DNA of 34,561 bases from Pseudomonadota bacterium (lineage in GTDB: Bacteria; Pseudomonadota; Gammaproteobacteria; Burkholderiales; Ferrovaceae), in NCBI GenBank assembly GCA_028873535.1, contig JAGWIJ010000026.1, positions 1-34,561 of the forward strand. Reading direction: 5' to 3'. Numbering within the stretch: the first letter of the stretch is position 1; each line of letters begins with the position of its first letter. The notes beneath the pieces were generated by a model that saw only the letters and a program-made list of their open reading frames with translations, searched no databases and was not told the origin of the DNA. This document shows, one piece after another, positions 25,210 to 34,381 of the stretch. The translations under genes and the position numbers were made by a program.

Positions 25210-25236
25210 GGTTCCTGTATGCCCCCTTGAGGTTCC

Positions 25237-26430
25237 TTACGAATCCCTTGCTGGCGCAGCTGCAGGCGCGGCGCCTGGAATCAGGCGCTGGTAGCACCCA
25301 TCCGACAGACGCACCACGGTGCCCGTCAGTTCCTCGCGTCCAAGGATGGTGGATACCTGGGACGCCGTCAAGCCAATCGCCGCCACCAGCCGGTCCACCG
25401 AGGCCGGGCCCGAAGCCAGCGCAGAAAGCACGTCCCGCGTGTCTTTGTCAGCGGTTTCAACGGTTTGCGCCGGGCGCTCCGGCAGCTCTGCGGTGGCTGG
25501 CGGCAGCTGCCTCGGCAGCACCAGCGCCAACACCTCGGCAGCACTTTCAACCAGCGAGGCGCCCTCGCGGATCAGCTGGTGGCAGCCCTTGCTGAGCGCC
25601 GAATGGATCGAGCCCGGCAGCGCCATGACCTCGCGCCCCTGCTCCAGCGCGCTGCGCGCGGTCAGCAAGGAGCCGCTGCCGTGCGCGGCCTCGACCACCA
25701 GCACACCGAGCGACAGGCCGCTGATCAGGCGGTTGCGTTCCGGGAAGTGGTGGCGCAGGGCGGGCGTGCCCAAGGGGTATTCGCTGACCAGCAGCCCCTG
25801 GCCGGCGATCTGGTGTGCCAGTTCACGGTGCACCGGCGGATAGATGCGATCAAGGCCATGGGCAAGCACGGCCAGCGTGGCGCCCGGGGTATCCAGCGCG
25901 GCGCGGTGGGCAGCGCCATCGATGCCTTCCGCCAGACCGCTGATCACGGTGACGCCGGCCTTGCCGAGATAGCGTGCGAATGCGCCGGCATCGAGCATGC
26001 CCTGGGGGCTGGCGCGCCGGCTGCCGACCACGCCCACGCCGGGGTCATGCAGCAGGCTGGCGCGGCCTTTGAGCCACAGCACCAGCGGCGGGTCCGGCAG
26101 TTCGGCGAGCCGCGCCGGATAGTCGGCGTCGAGCAGGGTCAGCAGGCGATGGCCGGGCTGCGCCGCCCAGGCCTGCGCGGCGGCGAGGGCAGCGGAGACG
26201 GCAGCCGGGCCGGCGCGCAGGCGCCCGGCCAGTGCGCCATCCAGCGCTTCGGCCAGGCGCCGCCAGGGCTGGGCGATCAGTGCGGGGGCGCCACCGAAGC
26301 TGCTCAGCAGCGTCGCGACACTGCTGCCGCGCAGGCCCGGCACCAGGCTCAGTTCGAGCAGGGCGCCGGCTGCCGGGTGGCTGTGATCCGCGGCGGAAGG
26401 GTCAGGGATTGCGGACGAGGTCGGGGACAT
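25237..26430 (-). CDS. dprA: DNA-processing protein DprA
   Basis: A 397-residue DprA/Smf protein, which loads RecA on incoming single-stranded DNA in natural transformation. The Rossmann-fold core shows GVVGSRRASPQG, ISGLAEGIDGAAHRAAL, YPLGTPALRHHFPERNRLISGLS and GSGSLLTARSALEQGREVMALPGSI, in the right order. The N-terminus is a SAM-like helical region, and the last 70 residues form the winged-helix domain typical of proteobacterial DprA. The ATG at 26430 is preferred; it overlaps the LysM gene end by 29 nt. No other competence genes are in view. Confidence 0.96.
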   Translation of the reverse strand: MSPTSSAIPDPSAADHSHPAAGALLELSLVPGLRGSSVATLLSSFGGAPALIAQPWRRLAEALDGALAGRLRAGPAAVSAALAAAQAWAAQPGHRLLTLLDADYPARLAELPDPPLVLWLKGRASLLHDPGVGVVGSRRASPQGMLDAGAFARYLGKAGVTVISGLAEGIDGAAHRAALDTPGATLAVLAHGLDRIYPPVHRELAHQIAGQGLLVSEYPLGTPALRHHFPERNRLISGLSLGVLVVEAAHGSGSLLTARSALEQGREVMALPGSIHSALSKGCHQLIREGASLVESAAEVLALVLPRQLPPATAELPERPAQTVETADKDTRDVLSALASGPASVDRLVAAIGLTASQVSTILGREELTGTVVRLSDGCYQRLIPGAAPAAAPARDS

Positions 26431-27484
26431 GCAGGGTGCGCTGGCTCTGGACCACCAGAGCATAGGACACCCGGTCGAAGGAGCGGAACACGAAAAGCAG
26501 GCCGGAACGCGTTTCCGGCAGCAGCAGCTTGCGCTCGCGATACACCGTGACCTCGTCCTGCGAGGGGTAAACCGCCAGGATGCTGCCGGGCTGCACGCCG
26601 TCGCGCAGTCCCAGCGACACCACGACCACCTCGTGACGCGCGGCCATGGTATGGCCTTCGGTCAGACTGATCACGTGTCCGGACACTTCCTTGGGCGGGG
26701 CGCTGGGCACGAAGCTCACTTCGGGCGAGCTTTCCGGGGCCATCAGGCGGTCGCCTTCGCCGATTTCGCGGTCGTTGCGCGTGATCGTGAAGCGCGAGAT
26801 CTCGCCTGCTTCGGACAGGCGCACGTCGCCCACATAGTCGGCCCGGTAGGCGAGGATTTCTCCGGTGGCCGGGTCACGCAGCGCTTCACCGGGATGGAAT
26901 ACCTGGAACGCGGTCACGCCCGCCGGCAGGGCACCTTGCACGAACAGCGTGTCGCCGTTGGAGGCCAGGCTGCGGTCGCCGTCGAAGGCGACCACCTTGG
27001 GCAGGCCCTCCATCTCGCCCGGCTCGACCACCAGCGGGTGCCCCATGAAAGCCTGCACGTCGCGCAGCGGCACCGAGGGAATGGCGGCCTGATGCGGCAG
27101 CGTCTGGATGGCGGGTCCGCGCCGCGCGCGCTTGCCGTCCTCGCTGCCCTGGCCGGCCTGGTCGTCGTCGCCGGCGGCACCGGCACCGCCACCCCGCTGC
27201 AGGCTCAGGCGCGGCGGATGCGCGTTGCGGTCGAGCACGATCACGTCACCGGGGTAGATCCAGTGCGGGTTCTTGATCTGCTCCTTGTTGAGCTGCCAGA
27301 TTTCCGGCCAGCGCCAAGGCTGTTTCAGGAAGCGCCCCGAGATGTCCCAGAGGGTGTCGCCTTTGACCACCACATAGCGGTCGGGCGCTGCCTCCTGGAT
27401 CTGCACTTCGTCGGCGCGTGCCGAGGGTGCCAGGGCGGTCAGGCCGAGGCCGGCCAGCAGGGATATAATGAGGAAACGTCGCAT
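26402..27484 (-). CDS. LysM-domain exported protein
   Basis: A 360-residue protein with a signal peptide ([24 protein letters not shown]) and one LysM peptidoglycan-binding domain at about residues 36-83 ([13 protein letters not shown] to [10 protein letters not shown]). The rest is a beta-rich region with no enzyme motif that I recognise, after a Gly/Asp-rich linker. Proteins of this type commonly lie directly upstream of dprA in betaproteobacteria. It should sit in the periplasm on the cell wall; its role is unknown. An ATG at 27577 is in frame, but the ATG at 27484 gives the proper signal peptide. It is divergent from def. Confidence 0.92.
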   Translation of the reverse strand: MRRFLIISLLAGLGLTALAPSARADEVQIQEAAPDRYVVVKGDTLWDISGRFLKQPWRWPEIWQLNKEQIKNPHWIYPGDVIVLDRNAHPPRLSLQRGGGAGAAGDDDQAGQGSEDGKRARRGPAIQTLPHQAAIPSVPLRDVQAFMGHPLVVEPGEMEGLPKVVAFDGDRSLASNGDTLFVQGALPAGVTAFQVFHPGEALRDPATGEILAYRADYVGDVRLSEAGEISRFTITRNDREIGEGDRLMAPESSPEVSFVPSAPPKEVSGHVISLTEGHTMAARHEVVVVSLGLRDGVQPGSILAVYPSQDEVTVYRERKLLLPETRSGLLFVFRSFDRVSYALVVQSQRTLHVPDLVRNP

Positions 27485-27584
27485 GCCGGGCACTCGCAGG
27501 ATAAGGGTGAAACCGCCGGCGCAGCCGCCATGGCGTGTTCGCGGGAAAATTTTGCACACAACTGCCTTTCGGGGCAACCTTTTA
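27485..27584. promoter_or_regulatory. Divergent promoter region of the LysM gene and def
   Basis: This 100-nt gap must contain promoters for the leftward LysM-dprA-smg-topA group and the rightward def operon. It is locally AT-rich around 27546-27556 (GAAAATTTTGC). No unambiguous -35/-10 pair was found by eye. Confidence 0.3.
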
Positions 27585-28088
27585 ATGGCCGTACTTCCAC
27601 TTCTTCATTACCCGGATCAGCGCCTGCACACCGTGGCGAAGCCCGTGGCGCAGGTCGATGACAGCATTCGCAGGCTGATTGGCGACATGGCGGAGACCAT
27701 GTACGCGGCGCCGGGAATCGGTCTGGCCGCGACCCAGGTCGACGTGCACAAGCGCGTCATCGTGGTCGACGTCAGCGAGCACGGCGACAATCTGCAGGTC
27801 TTCATCAATCCGGTACTGGTCAGCAAGGATGGGCAGTGCGAGCGCGAGGAAGGCTGCCTGTCGGTGCCGGGCATCTACGACAAGGTTACGCGCGCCGAGC
27901 ACATCGTGGTCGAAGCACTCGACCGCCAGGGCCAGCGTTTCACGCTCGCGGCTGACGGACTGCTCGCCACCTGCATCCAGCACGAGATGGACCACCTCGA
28001 AGGCCGCGTGTTCGTCGAATACCTGTCCCAGCTCAAGCAGACCCGGATCAAGACCAGATTGCGCAAGCGCGCCCGCGAAACCCTCTGA
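27585..28088 (+). CDS. def: Peptide deformylase
   Basis: A 167-residue Fe2+/Zn2+ enzyme that removes the formyl group from new proteins. The three family motifs are intact: GIGLAATQ (44-51), EEGCLSVP with metal ligand Cys91, and QHEMDHLEG with His133, Glu134 and His137. The C-terminal helix is rich in arginine, as is usual. The frame is open upstream to 27468, but homologous sequence starts at the ATG at 27585 ([14 protein letters not shown]). Its stop overlaps the fmt start (TGATG). Confidence 0.98.
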   Translation: MAVLPLLHYPDQRLHTVAKPVAQVDDSIRRLIGDMAETMYAAPGIGLAATQVDVHKRVIVVDVSEHGDNLQVFINPVLVSKDGQCEREEGCLSVPGIYDKVTRAEHIVVEALDRQGQRFTLAADGLLATCIQHEMDHLEGRVFVEYLSQLKQTRIKTRLRKRARETL

Positions 28089-29020
28089 TGCGGCTCGTTT
28101 TCGCCGGCACTCCGGTGTTCGCTGCGCGCGCGCTGCAGGCCTTGCTCGAGGCCGGGCATGAGGTGGCCGCCGTGCTGTGCCAGCCCGACCGGCCTGCCGG
28201 CCGCGGCCAGAAGCTCGGCCACGGGCCGGTGAAGGCGCTGGCGCTGGCGCACGGCCTGCCGGTGCTGCAGCCGGCAAGTCTGCGCGACGCCGGGATCCAG
28301 GCCACGCTGGCGGCACTGCACGCCGACGTGTGGGTGGTTGCCGCCTACGGCCTGCTGCTGCCGCCTGAAATCCTGGCGCAGCCACGTTTCGGCTGTCTCA
28401 ACATCCATGCTTCGCTGTTGCCGCGCTGGCGCGGCGCGGCACCGATCCAGCGCGCGCTGCTGGCCGGCGACGCTGAAACCGGTGTCGACATCATGCAGAT
28501 GGAAGCCGGCCTCGACACCGGTCCGGTGCTGCGCGAGGGGCGTCTGGCGATCACCGCGCACGAGACTGGCGGCAGCCTGCACGACCGGCTGGCAGCACTG
28601 GGCGCCGAACTGGTGGTGGCCACCCTGGCGCAGCTGCCCGAAGCGCTGGCGCAGGCGCGTGCCCAGACCAGCGAAGGCGTGCTGTACGCCGCCAAGCTGA
28701 GCAAGGACGAAGCACGGCTGGACTGGCGGCAAGCCGCGGCGCTGCTCGACCGTGTGGTGCGCGCCTTCGATCCGGTGCCGGGTGCACGCCTGCATTGGGA
28801 CAGTCAGCTCATCCGGGTGGGGGCGGCGGAGACTGTCCCGGCCAGCGAGGTGCCGGCGCCGGCGCCCGGAACCGTGCTGGCGCTCGACGGCGGCGTCCAG
28901 GTGCAGACCGGCCAGGGCGTGCTGCGCCTGCTGCGGCTGCAGCGCCCGGGCGGGCGCATGCTGCCGGCGCGCGAATTCCTGCAGTCCTGTCCCTGGCAGC
29001 CTGGCATGCGCCTTGACTGA
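28088..29020 (+). CDS. fmt: Methionyl-tRNA formyltransferase
   Basis: A 310-residue enzyme that formylates initiator Met-tRNA with 10-formyl-tetrahydrofolate. It begins LVFAGTPVFAARALQALL and has the catalytic segment NIHASLLPRWRGAAPIQRAL with its Asn/His pair, then DTGPVL. The C-terminal OB-like domain contains KLSKDEARLDW. Length and order match standard Fmt. It is translationally coupled to def by a 1-nt overlap, and its end overlaps the rsmB start. Confidence 0.98.
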   Translation: MRLVFAGTPVFAARALQALLEAGHEVAAVLCQPDRPAGRGQKLGHGPVKALALAHGLPVLQPASLRDAGIQATLAALHADVWVVAAYGLLLPPEILAQPRFGCLNIHASLLPRWRGAAPIQRALLAGDAETGVDIMQMEAGLDTGPVLREGRLAITAHETGGSLHDRLAALGAELVVATLAQLPEALAQARAQTSEGVLYAAKLSKDEARLDWRQAAALLDRVVRAFDPVPGARLHWDSQLIRVGAAETVPASEVPAPAPGTVLALDGGVQVQTGQGVLRLLRLQRPGGRMLPAREFLQSCPWQPGMRLD

Positions 29021-30344
29021 GCGCCGCCTGTTCCTGCCGGAACAGCCGGCCGCTGCCGCCGCTGCCAGCTGCCTTGATCTGGCGCAGGCGCTGGCTGCCG
29101 AGCTGCTGGTGCTGGTCGACGAAGGTCACAGCCTGGACGGCGCGCTGCTGGCGCGCGCCGACCGGCTTGAGGCCCTGGGGCCGCACCTGCGCGCCGTGTG
29201 CCGTGACGTGTGCTTCGGGGTGCTGCGCCACCGTGGCCGCCTGCGTGCCATGCTGCGTCCGCTGCTGCAGAAGAGCGCGCCGCAGCCGCTGATGCTGGCG
29301 CTGCTGAGCGTGGCGGCATACCAGCTGCTGCATACACGCACGGCCGCCCACGCGGTGGTGGACCATGCGGTGCGCGCCGCGGTCACCATGACCCACCCGG
29401 CCGTCGGCGGCTTCGTCAATGCCGTGCTGCGCAACCTGCAGCGCCGTCGCGCCGAACTCGAAACGGGCGCCGATGCCACGCCGGAGGGTCGCCATTCGCA
29501 TCCCGAATGGTGGATCCGCCGCCTGCGCCGCGACCACCCACGGCACTGGAAGGCCATCCTGGCAGCGGCGCAGGGCCATCCGCCGCTGACCTTGCGCGTC
29601 AACCGTCGGCGCTGCACGGTGGCGGACTACCTGGAGCGGCTGCAACAGGCCGGCCTGCAGGGGCGTGCCCTGGAGGGCGACGCCATCGTGGTCGAGCCGC
29701 CGTGTGCGGTGGAGCGCCTGCCGGGCTTTGCCGAAGGCCTGGTGTCAGTCCAGGATGCCTCGGCCCAGCTCGCCGCCACGCTGCTGGCCGCACGCGACGG
29801 CGAGCGCGTGCTCGACGCCTGTGCGGCGCCGGGCGGCAAGACCGCGCACCTGCTGGAGTTGGCGGACCTCGACCTTACCGCGCTCGACCATGATCCGCGC
29901 CGGCTCGGTCGCGTCACCGACAACCTGCGGCGGCTTGGGCTGCAGGCCGAATTGCGCTGCGCCAACGCCGCCGACCTCGCGGCCTGGTGGGACGGACGGC
30001 CGTTCGATCGCATCCTGCTCGATGCCCCGTGCACCGGCTCCGGCATCACGCGCCGTCATCCCGACATCCGCTGGCTGCGCCAGCCCGGCGACCCGGCGCG
30101 GCTGGGTCAGACCCAGCTGCAACTGGCCGCGGCGCTTTGGAAAACCCTCAAGCCCGGTGGTACATTGCTGTTCGCAACCTGTTCCCTGTTCTCGGAGGAA
30201 GGGCCCAGCGTGGTCCAGGCTTTCCTGGCCGCTCATCCGGATGCCCGCCTGCGGCTTCCTGAAGGGCCGTCGTTCCAGGAGGGCTGGGTGCTGCCTGATG
30301 CCCTGCATGATGGATTCTTCTACGCGCTGTTCGAGCGGCACTGA
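29013..30344 (+). CDS. rsmB: 16S rRNA (cytosine-967-C5)-methyltransferase RsmB
   Basis: A 443-residue enzyme that methylates C967 of 16S rRNA. An N-terminal NusB-like RNA-binding domain (about 15-150) is followed by the catalytic domain: VLDACAAPGGKTAHLLEL binds S-adenosylmethionine, DAPCTGSG is motif IV, and FATCSLFSEEG carries the catalytic cysteine of motif VI. No ATG fits the start. A TTG at 29013, overlapping fmt by 8 nt, gives the expected N-terminus; its ribosome site is weak. The gene is co-transcribed with def and fmt. Confidence 0.95.
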   Translation: MTERRLFLPEQPAAAAAASCLDLAQALAAELLVLVDEGHSLDGALLARADRLEALGPHLRAVCRDVCFGVLRHRGRLRAMLRPLLQKSAPQPLMLALLSVAAYQLLHTRTAAHAVVDHAVRAAVTMTHPAVGGFVNAVLRNLQRRRAELETGADATPEGRHSHPEWWIRRLRRDHPRHWKAILAAAQGHPPLTLRVNRRRCTVADYLERLQQAGLQGRALEGDAIVVEPPCAVERLPGFAEGLVSVQDASAQLAATLLAARDGERVLDACAAPGGKTAHLLELADLDLTALDHDPRRLGRVTDNLRRLGLQAELRCANAADLAAWWDGRPFDRILLDAPCTGSGITRRHPDIRWLRQPGDPARLGQTQLQLAAALWKTLKPGGTLLFATCSLFSEEGPSVVQAFLAAHPDARLRLPEGPSFQEGWVLPDALHDGFFYALFERH

Positions 30345-30933
30345 TACCGGGCTGGCAGCCCATCCCGGAGGCCGGCAACGGCGTGCCGCGCTCGCGGCGT
30401 TCTGCGCTGCCACATTGGCGCTGCTGCTGTCACTGCCGGCGCTGGCCGAAGGCATCAGCGTGCGCACGGTCGATCTCGAGCCGCTCGAGGACGGCTATCT
30501 GCTCGACGCTGACTTCGACCTCGAACTCACGCCGACCCTGGCGGATGCCGTTTCGCACGGCGTCACGCTGGACTTCGTGCTCGAGTTCGAACTCTGGCGG
30601 CCGCGCGCGTGGTGGTTCGACGAGACCGTCACCGCTTTCCACGAGCACCGCCGCCTGAGTTTCGTGCCGGTGACGCGCATGTACCGGCTCAATCAGGGCA
30701 GCAACTACGAGACTTTCCCCAGCCTGGCGGACGCCCTGCGCGCCCTGTCGCACGTCCACGCCATGCCGGCCAGCGAGCGCGTCACCTGGCACCACGGCCA
30801 GCGCTACGAGGCCAGCATCAGCCTGCGCCTCGATACCAGCCAGTTGCCCAAACCGCTGCAGATCGAGACCCTGTCCTCGCGCGAATGGCAGCTGGCCTCG
30901 CCGGTGCATCGCTTCGCGGTCACGCCCGGATGA
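30310..30933 (+). CDS. DUF4390 family exported protein
   Basis: A 207-residue protein with a hydrophobic signal segment (AALAAFCAATLALLLSLPALA, about residues 27-47) and a beta-rich periplasmic domain of the DUF4390 type (LEPLEDGYLLDADFDLELT, FELWRPRAWWFDE, VTRMYRLN). In betaproteobacteria this gene regularly sits between rsmB and ntrY, so a link to the sensor kinase is plausible but unproven. The only suitable start, ATG 30310, overlaps rsmB by 35 nt. The stop overlaps the ntrY start (ATGA). Confidence 0.87.
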   Translation: MDSSTRCSSGTDTGLAAHPGGRQRRAALAAFCAATLALLLSLPALAEGISVRTVDLEPLEDGYLLDADFDLELTPTLADAVSHGVTLDFVLEFELWRPRAWWFDETVTAFHEHRRLSFVPVTRMYRLNQGSNYETFPSLADALRALSHVHAMPASERVTWHHGQRYEASISLRLDTSQLPKPLQIETLSSREWQLASPVHRFAVTPG

Positions 30934-33086
30934 TCTTCGCCTCCTGGCGAGTCCGAGTCCTGCTGGGCGTCTGTCTGGCACTGGGGGGGGTGCTGCTGTA
31001 CCTGCTGTTCCAGGCCACCGCCAACACCTCGCTGTTCGCCGAGAACTACACCCTGCTGCTGCTGCTGGGGGCCCTGCTGGCGCTGGGCCTGGTCGGCGTG
31101 ATTGCCTACCAGGTGCATACCCTGTTCAGACGCATCCGCTCGCGCCAGTTCGGCTCACGGCTCACCTTGCGTCTGTTGCTGGTGTTCGGGCTGGCTGCGC
31201 TGGTGCCCGGCACCCTGGTGTACGCCGTTTCGGTCCAGTTCCTCGCCAACAGCATCGAGACCTGGTTCAACGTCAACGTCGATCAGGCGCTCGAGGCGGG
31301 GCTCAATCTGGGGCGTACCAGCCTGGACAGCCTGCTCGACGATCTGGCGCTCAAGGGCGAAAGCATGGCCGCCTCGATGGCCGAGAGCAGTGCCATCGAC
31401 GAAGTGGTGATGCTGAACCACCTGCGCGAACAGACCGGCGTGGAAGAAGTCAGCCTGTACAACAAGACCGGCAAGATGCTGGCGTTCTCCAGCCTGCATT
31501 CGACGGCGCTGTTCCCGGGCGAGGGCCTGCCCAAGGCTGCCGCTTTGCGGCAGATCCGCCTGCAGCGCGTCTACAAGAGCATCGAGCAGGTGCCCGGCCA
31601 GGGCTTTTTCCTGCGCGTGGTGTTGCCGGTCAATGTGTTGTCGCTCAACGAGGACCTGCGAGCGCTTGAACTGCTGCAGCCGGTGCCGGCCGAGCTCTCG
31701 GCCAATGCCGACCGCGTCGATACGGCGTGGCGCAACTACCAGGAACTGACGCGTGCGCGCGTCGGGCTCAAGCGCGTCTACGGCCTGACGCTCACGTTGA
31801 CGCTGCTGCTGACCCTGCTGTCGGCACTGGCGCTGGCCTTTTCGCTGTCGGAATACCTGGGCGTGGCCCTGGGACAGCTGGCGGAAGCCGCGCTGGCGGT
31901 GGGACGCGGCAATTTCGACCGCTTTGCCACCGTCACCACGCGCGATGAACTCGGCCTGCTGGCGCAGGCCTTCAACACCATGATCCGCCAGCTGCAGAGC
32001 GCCGCTGCCACGCGCGCACGCGACCAGGCGCAGCTCGAGGCGGCCAAGGCCTACCTGGAGGGCATGCTGAGCAACCTCAGCACCGGCGTGATGGTCATCG
32101 ATGCGGACGATCGCGTGCGCGCCTGCAATCCGGCGGCGCACCGCCTGCTGCGTGTCGACCAGACGCTGCCCGGGCATACCCTGGCCGAGCTGGCGGACCT
32201 GGGCCAGGTCGAAGGCCTGGGCGTGCTGGCGCGCCTGCTGGGCGAGCGCTTTGCGGCGCAGCAGGACGAGACCTGGGATACCCAGGCCGACTATCCCACG
32301 CCGGAGGGGCTGCGCGTGCTGCATTTGCGCGGCTGCCTGCTGCCCGGAGACGAGCATTGCGACCGCATGGTGGTGCTCGACGACATCACCGACCTGCAGC
32401 AGGCGCAGCGCGACGCGGCCTGGGCCGAAGTGGCGCGCCGGCTGGCGCACGAAATCAAGAACCCGCTTACGCCGATCCAGCTCGCGGCCGAGCGCCTGCA
32501 GCGGCGGCTGGGCAGCCGGCTGGATGAAGCCGATGCGGCGCTGCTGGAGCGCTCCACGGCGACCATCGTCAACCAGGTGGACGCCATGAAGGCGATGGTC
32601 GATGATTTCAGTGCCTATGCGCGCGCCTCCGGCATCGTGGCACGCAATCTCGACCTCAACGCGCTGGTCCGCGAAGTGCTGCACCTGTACGAGGCCATGG
32701 GCGTGCAGATCAGCCTGCAGCTCGATCCCGAGCTGCCCAGGGTGGCGGCCGATGGCAATTTGCTGCGGCAGGTGCTGCACAACCTGATGCAGAATGCGGT
32801 GGACGCGCTGCAGGGTGTCGAAGCGCCCAGGGTCGAGGTGCGCACGGAACGGCGGCCTGCGGAAGTCCGCCTGCTGGTGATCGACAATGGCCTGGGCTTC
32901 CCGGAAAACCTGCTGCCAAGGGTGTTCGAGCCCTATGTCACCAGCAAGAGCAAAGGTACCGGTCTGGGGCTTGCGATCGTCAAGAAGATCGTCGAGGAGC
33001 ACCATGGACGGGTGCAGGCGCGCAATGTCGAGCCGCACGGGGCCCAGGTGGCGATCAGCCTGCCGCTCGCGGTGACGGTGGCTTGA
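30930..33086 (+). CDS. ntrY: Sensor histidine kinase NtrY
   Basis: A 718-residue membrane kinase. Two membrane helices lie near the N-terminus (VRVLLGVCLALGGVLLYLLF and LLLLLGALLALGLVGVIAY), a third follows (LRLLLVFGLAALVPGTLVYAV), then a periplasmic domain of about 180 residues and a fourth helix (TLTLTLLLTLLSALALAFSL). Inside the cell come HAMP, a PAS domain (GVMVIDADDRVRACNPAAHRLL), the phosphoacceptor His507 in RLAHEIKNPLTPIQ, and the ATPase boxes NLMQNAVDAL, DNGLGF and KGTGLGLAIVKKI. The layout is that of NtrY, linked in other bacteria to nitrogen, redox or envelope control. The start overlaps the DUF4390 stop. Confidence 0.94.
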   Translation: MIFASWRVRVLLGVCLALGGVLLYLLFQATANTSLFAENYTLLLLLGALLALGLVGVIAYQVHTLFRRIRSRQFGSRLTLRLLLVFGLAALVPGTLVYAVSVQFLANSIETWFNVNVDQALEAGLNLGRTSLDSLLDDLALKGESMAASMAESSAIDEVVMLNHLREQTGVEEVSLYNKTGKMLAFSSLHSTALFPGEGLPKAAALRQIRLQRVYKSIEQVPGQGFFLRVVLPVNVLSLNEDLRALELLQPVPAELSANADRVDTAWRNYQELTRARVGLKRVYGLTLTLTLLLTLLSALALAFSLSEYLGVALGQLAEAALAVGRGNFDRFATVTTRDELGLLAQAFNTMIRQLQSAAATRARDQAQLEAAKAYLEGMLSNLSTGVMVIDADDRVRACNPAAHRLLRVDQTLPGHTLAELADLGQVEGLGVLARLLGERFAAQQDETWDTQADYPTPEGLRVLHLRGCLLPGDEHCDRMVVLDDITDLQQAQRDAAWAEVARRLAHEIKNPLTPIQLAAERLQRRLGSRLDEADAALLERSTATIVNQVDAMKAMVDDFSAYARASGIVARNLDLNALVREVLHLYEAMGVQISLQLDPELPRVAADGNLLRQVLHNLMQNAVDALQGVEAPRVEVRTERRPAEVRLLVIDNGLGFPENLLPRVFEPYVTSKSKGTGLGLAIVKKIVEEHHGRVQARNVEPHGAQVAISLPLAVTVA

Positions 33087-33095
33087 GGAGGAAGT

Positions 33096-34367
33096 TTGAG
33101 TCAGGAAATTCTGGTGGTGGACGATGAGGTCGGAATCCGGGAGCTGCTGTCGGAGATCCTGACCGACGAGGGCTACCGGGTGCGCCTGGCGCCCAACGCC
33201 CTGCAGGCCAGGGAGTCGCGCCGGATGGCGCGGCCCGATCTGGTCCTGCTCGACATCTGGATGCCGGAAATGGACGGCGTGACCCTGCTCAAGGAATGGG
33301 CAGCCACCGGCATGCTGACCATGCCGGTGGTGATGATGTCGGGTCACGGCACCATCGAGACGGCCGTCGAAGCCACGCGCATCGGCGCCTTCGATTTCCT
33401 CGAGAAGCCGATCGCGCTGCCGCGCCTGCTCGCCACCGTCGAACGCGCGCTCGCCAAGGGCCTGTCCGATTTCAGGCCCGGCCTCAATCTGGCGCACCTG
33501 GGCAAGTCTCCCGCCATGATGGAACTGCGCAAGCGACTCGATCTGGTGGTCAACCGCCCCGTGCCGGTGCTGTTCGTCGGCGAATCGGGTTGCGGCGCCG
33601 AAATCGCCGCGCGCTACCTGCACCGCCACAACACGCCCTGGGTGGCGCCTGCCGACAACGCGTGGCTGGTCGACAACCCCTACGCCCTGCTGGCTGATTC
33701 CCAGGACGGCGTGCTGTTCATCAGCGAACTCGCCGGCCTCGACCGCGGCGCGCAGCGCGGACTGACCCAGTTGCTGGGCAAGCTGGAGCGCCACAATGTG
33801 CGGTTGATCTGTGCGTCCACGCGCACGCCCGCGCAGCTGGTGGGTGATGACAGCTACGATCCCGAAATCCTGGCGCGCCTGTCGCAGGTGGTGATGCCGA
33901 TACCTGCGCTGCGCGACCACGCCGAGGACATTCCCGAGATCGCCACGGTGATCCTGCAGCAGATGATCGAAGGCAAGGAAGTGCCGCTGCGCGTGTGGTC
34001 GGTCGCGGCGCTCAACGCCCTGCGCGCGCTCAACTGGCCAGGCAACCTGCCGGCGCTCGCCAATGCCGTGCGCACGCTGGCGCTGACCAGCCTGGACGGC
34101 GAACTGGGGGTCGCCGACGTACAGCGCATCGCGCCGCAGTTCACGCGCCCGGCGCAGGCGGCCAAGGTGGTGATGGAGTTCGACCGTCCGCTGCGCGAGG
34201 CGCGCGACCAGTTCGAGCAGGCCTACTTCGAGTATCACATCCGCCGCGAGTCCGGCAACATGTCGCGCGTGGCCGAGCGCGTCGGTCTGGAACGCACCCA
34301 CCTCTACCGAAAACTCAAGCAGCTGGGCATTCGCCCCTCCGGGCGCGACGAGCCCGGCGAACGTTGA
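33096..34367 (+). CDS. ntrX: NtrX-type response regulator with degenerate AAA+ domain
   Basis: A 423-residue regulator. The receiver domain (residues 1-120) has phosphoacceptor Asp53 in LLDIWMPEMDG. The central domain (about 135-360) is related to sigma-54 activators but is degenerate: the Walker A segment reads GESGCGAE with Ala168 where the lysine should be, and the GAFTGA loop that contacts sigma-54 is absent. The C-terminal Fis-type helix-turn-helix is intact (NMSRVAERVGLERTHLYRKLKQLGI). It therefore probably regulates transcription by DNA binding without sigma-54 ATPase activity, as known for other NtrX proteins. The start is TTG at 33096, with GAGGAGGAAG just before it. It is the cognate partner of NtrY. 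Confidence 0.93.
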   Translation: MSQEILVVDDEVGIRELLSEILTDEGYRVRLAPNALQARESRRMARPDLVLLDIWMPEMDGVTLLKEWAATGMLTMPVVMMSGHGTIETAVEATRIGAFDFLEKPIALPRLLATVERALAKGLSDFRPGLNLAHLGKSPAMMELRKRLDLVVNRPVPVLFVGESGCGAEIAARYLHRHNTPWVAPADNAWLVDNPYALLADSQDGVLFISELAGLDRGAQRGLTQLLGKLERHNVRLICASTRTPAQLVGDDSYDPEILARLSQVVMPIPALRDHAEDIPEIATVILQQMIEGKEVPLRVWSVAALNALRALNWPGNLPALANAVRTLALTSLDGELGVADVQRIAPQFTRPAQAAKVVMEFDRPLREARDQFEQAYFEYHIRRESGNMSRVAERVGLERTHLYRKLKQLGIRPSGRDEPGER

Positions 34368-34381
34368 AACTGGATACCGCC

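Noticed and set aside
31155..34301. Long minus-strand open frame opposite ntrY and ntrX
   Set aside because: It is a shadow of two well-identified genes, without any family motif and with a composition typical of antisense frames.
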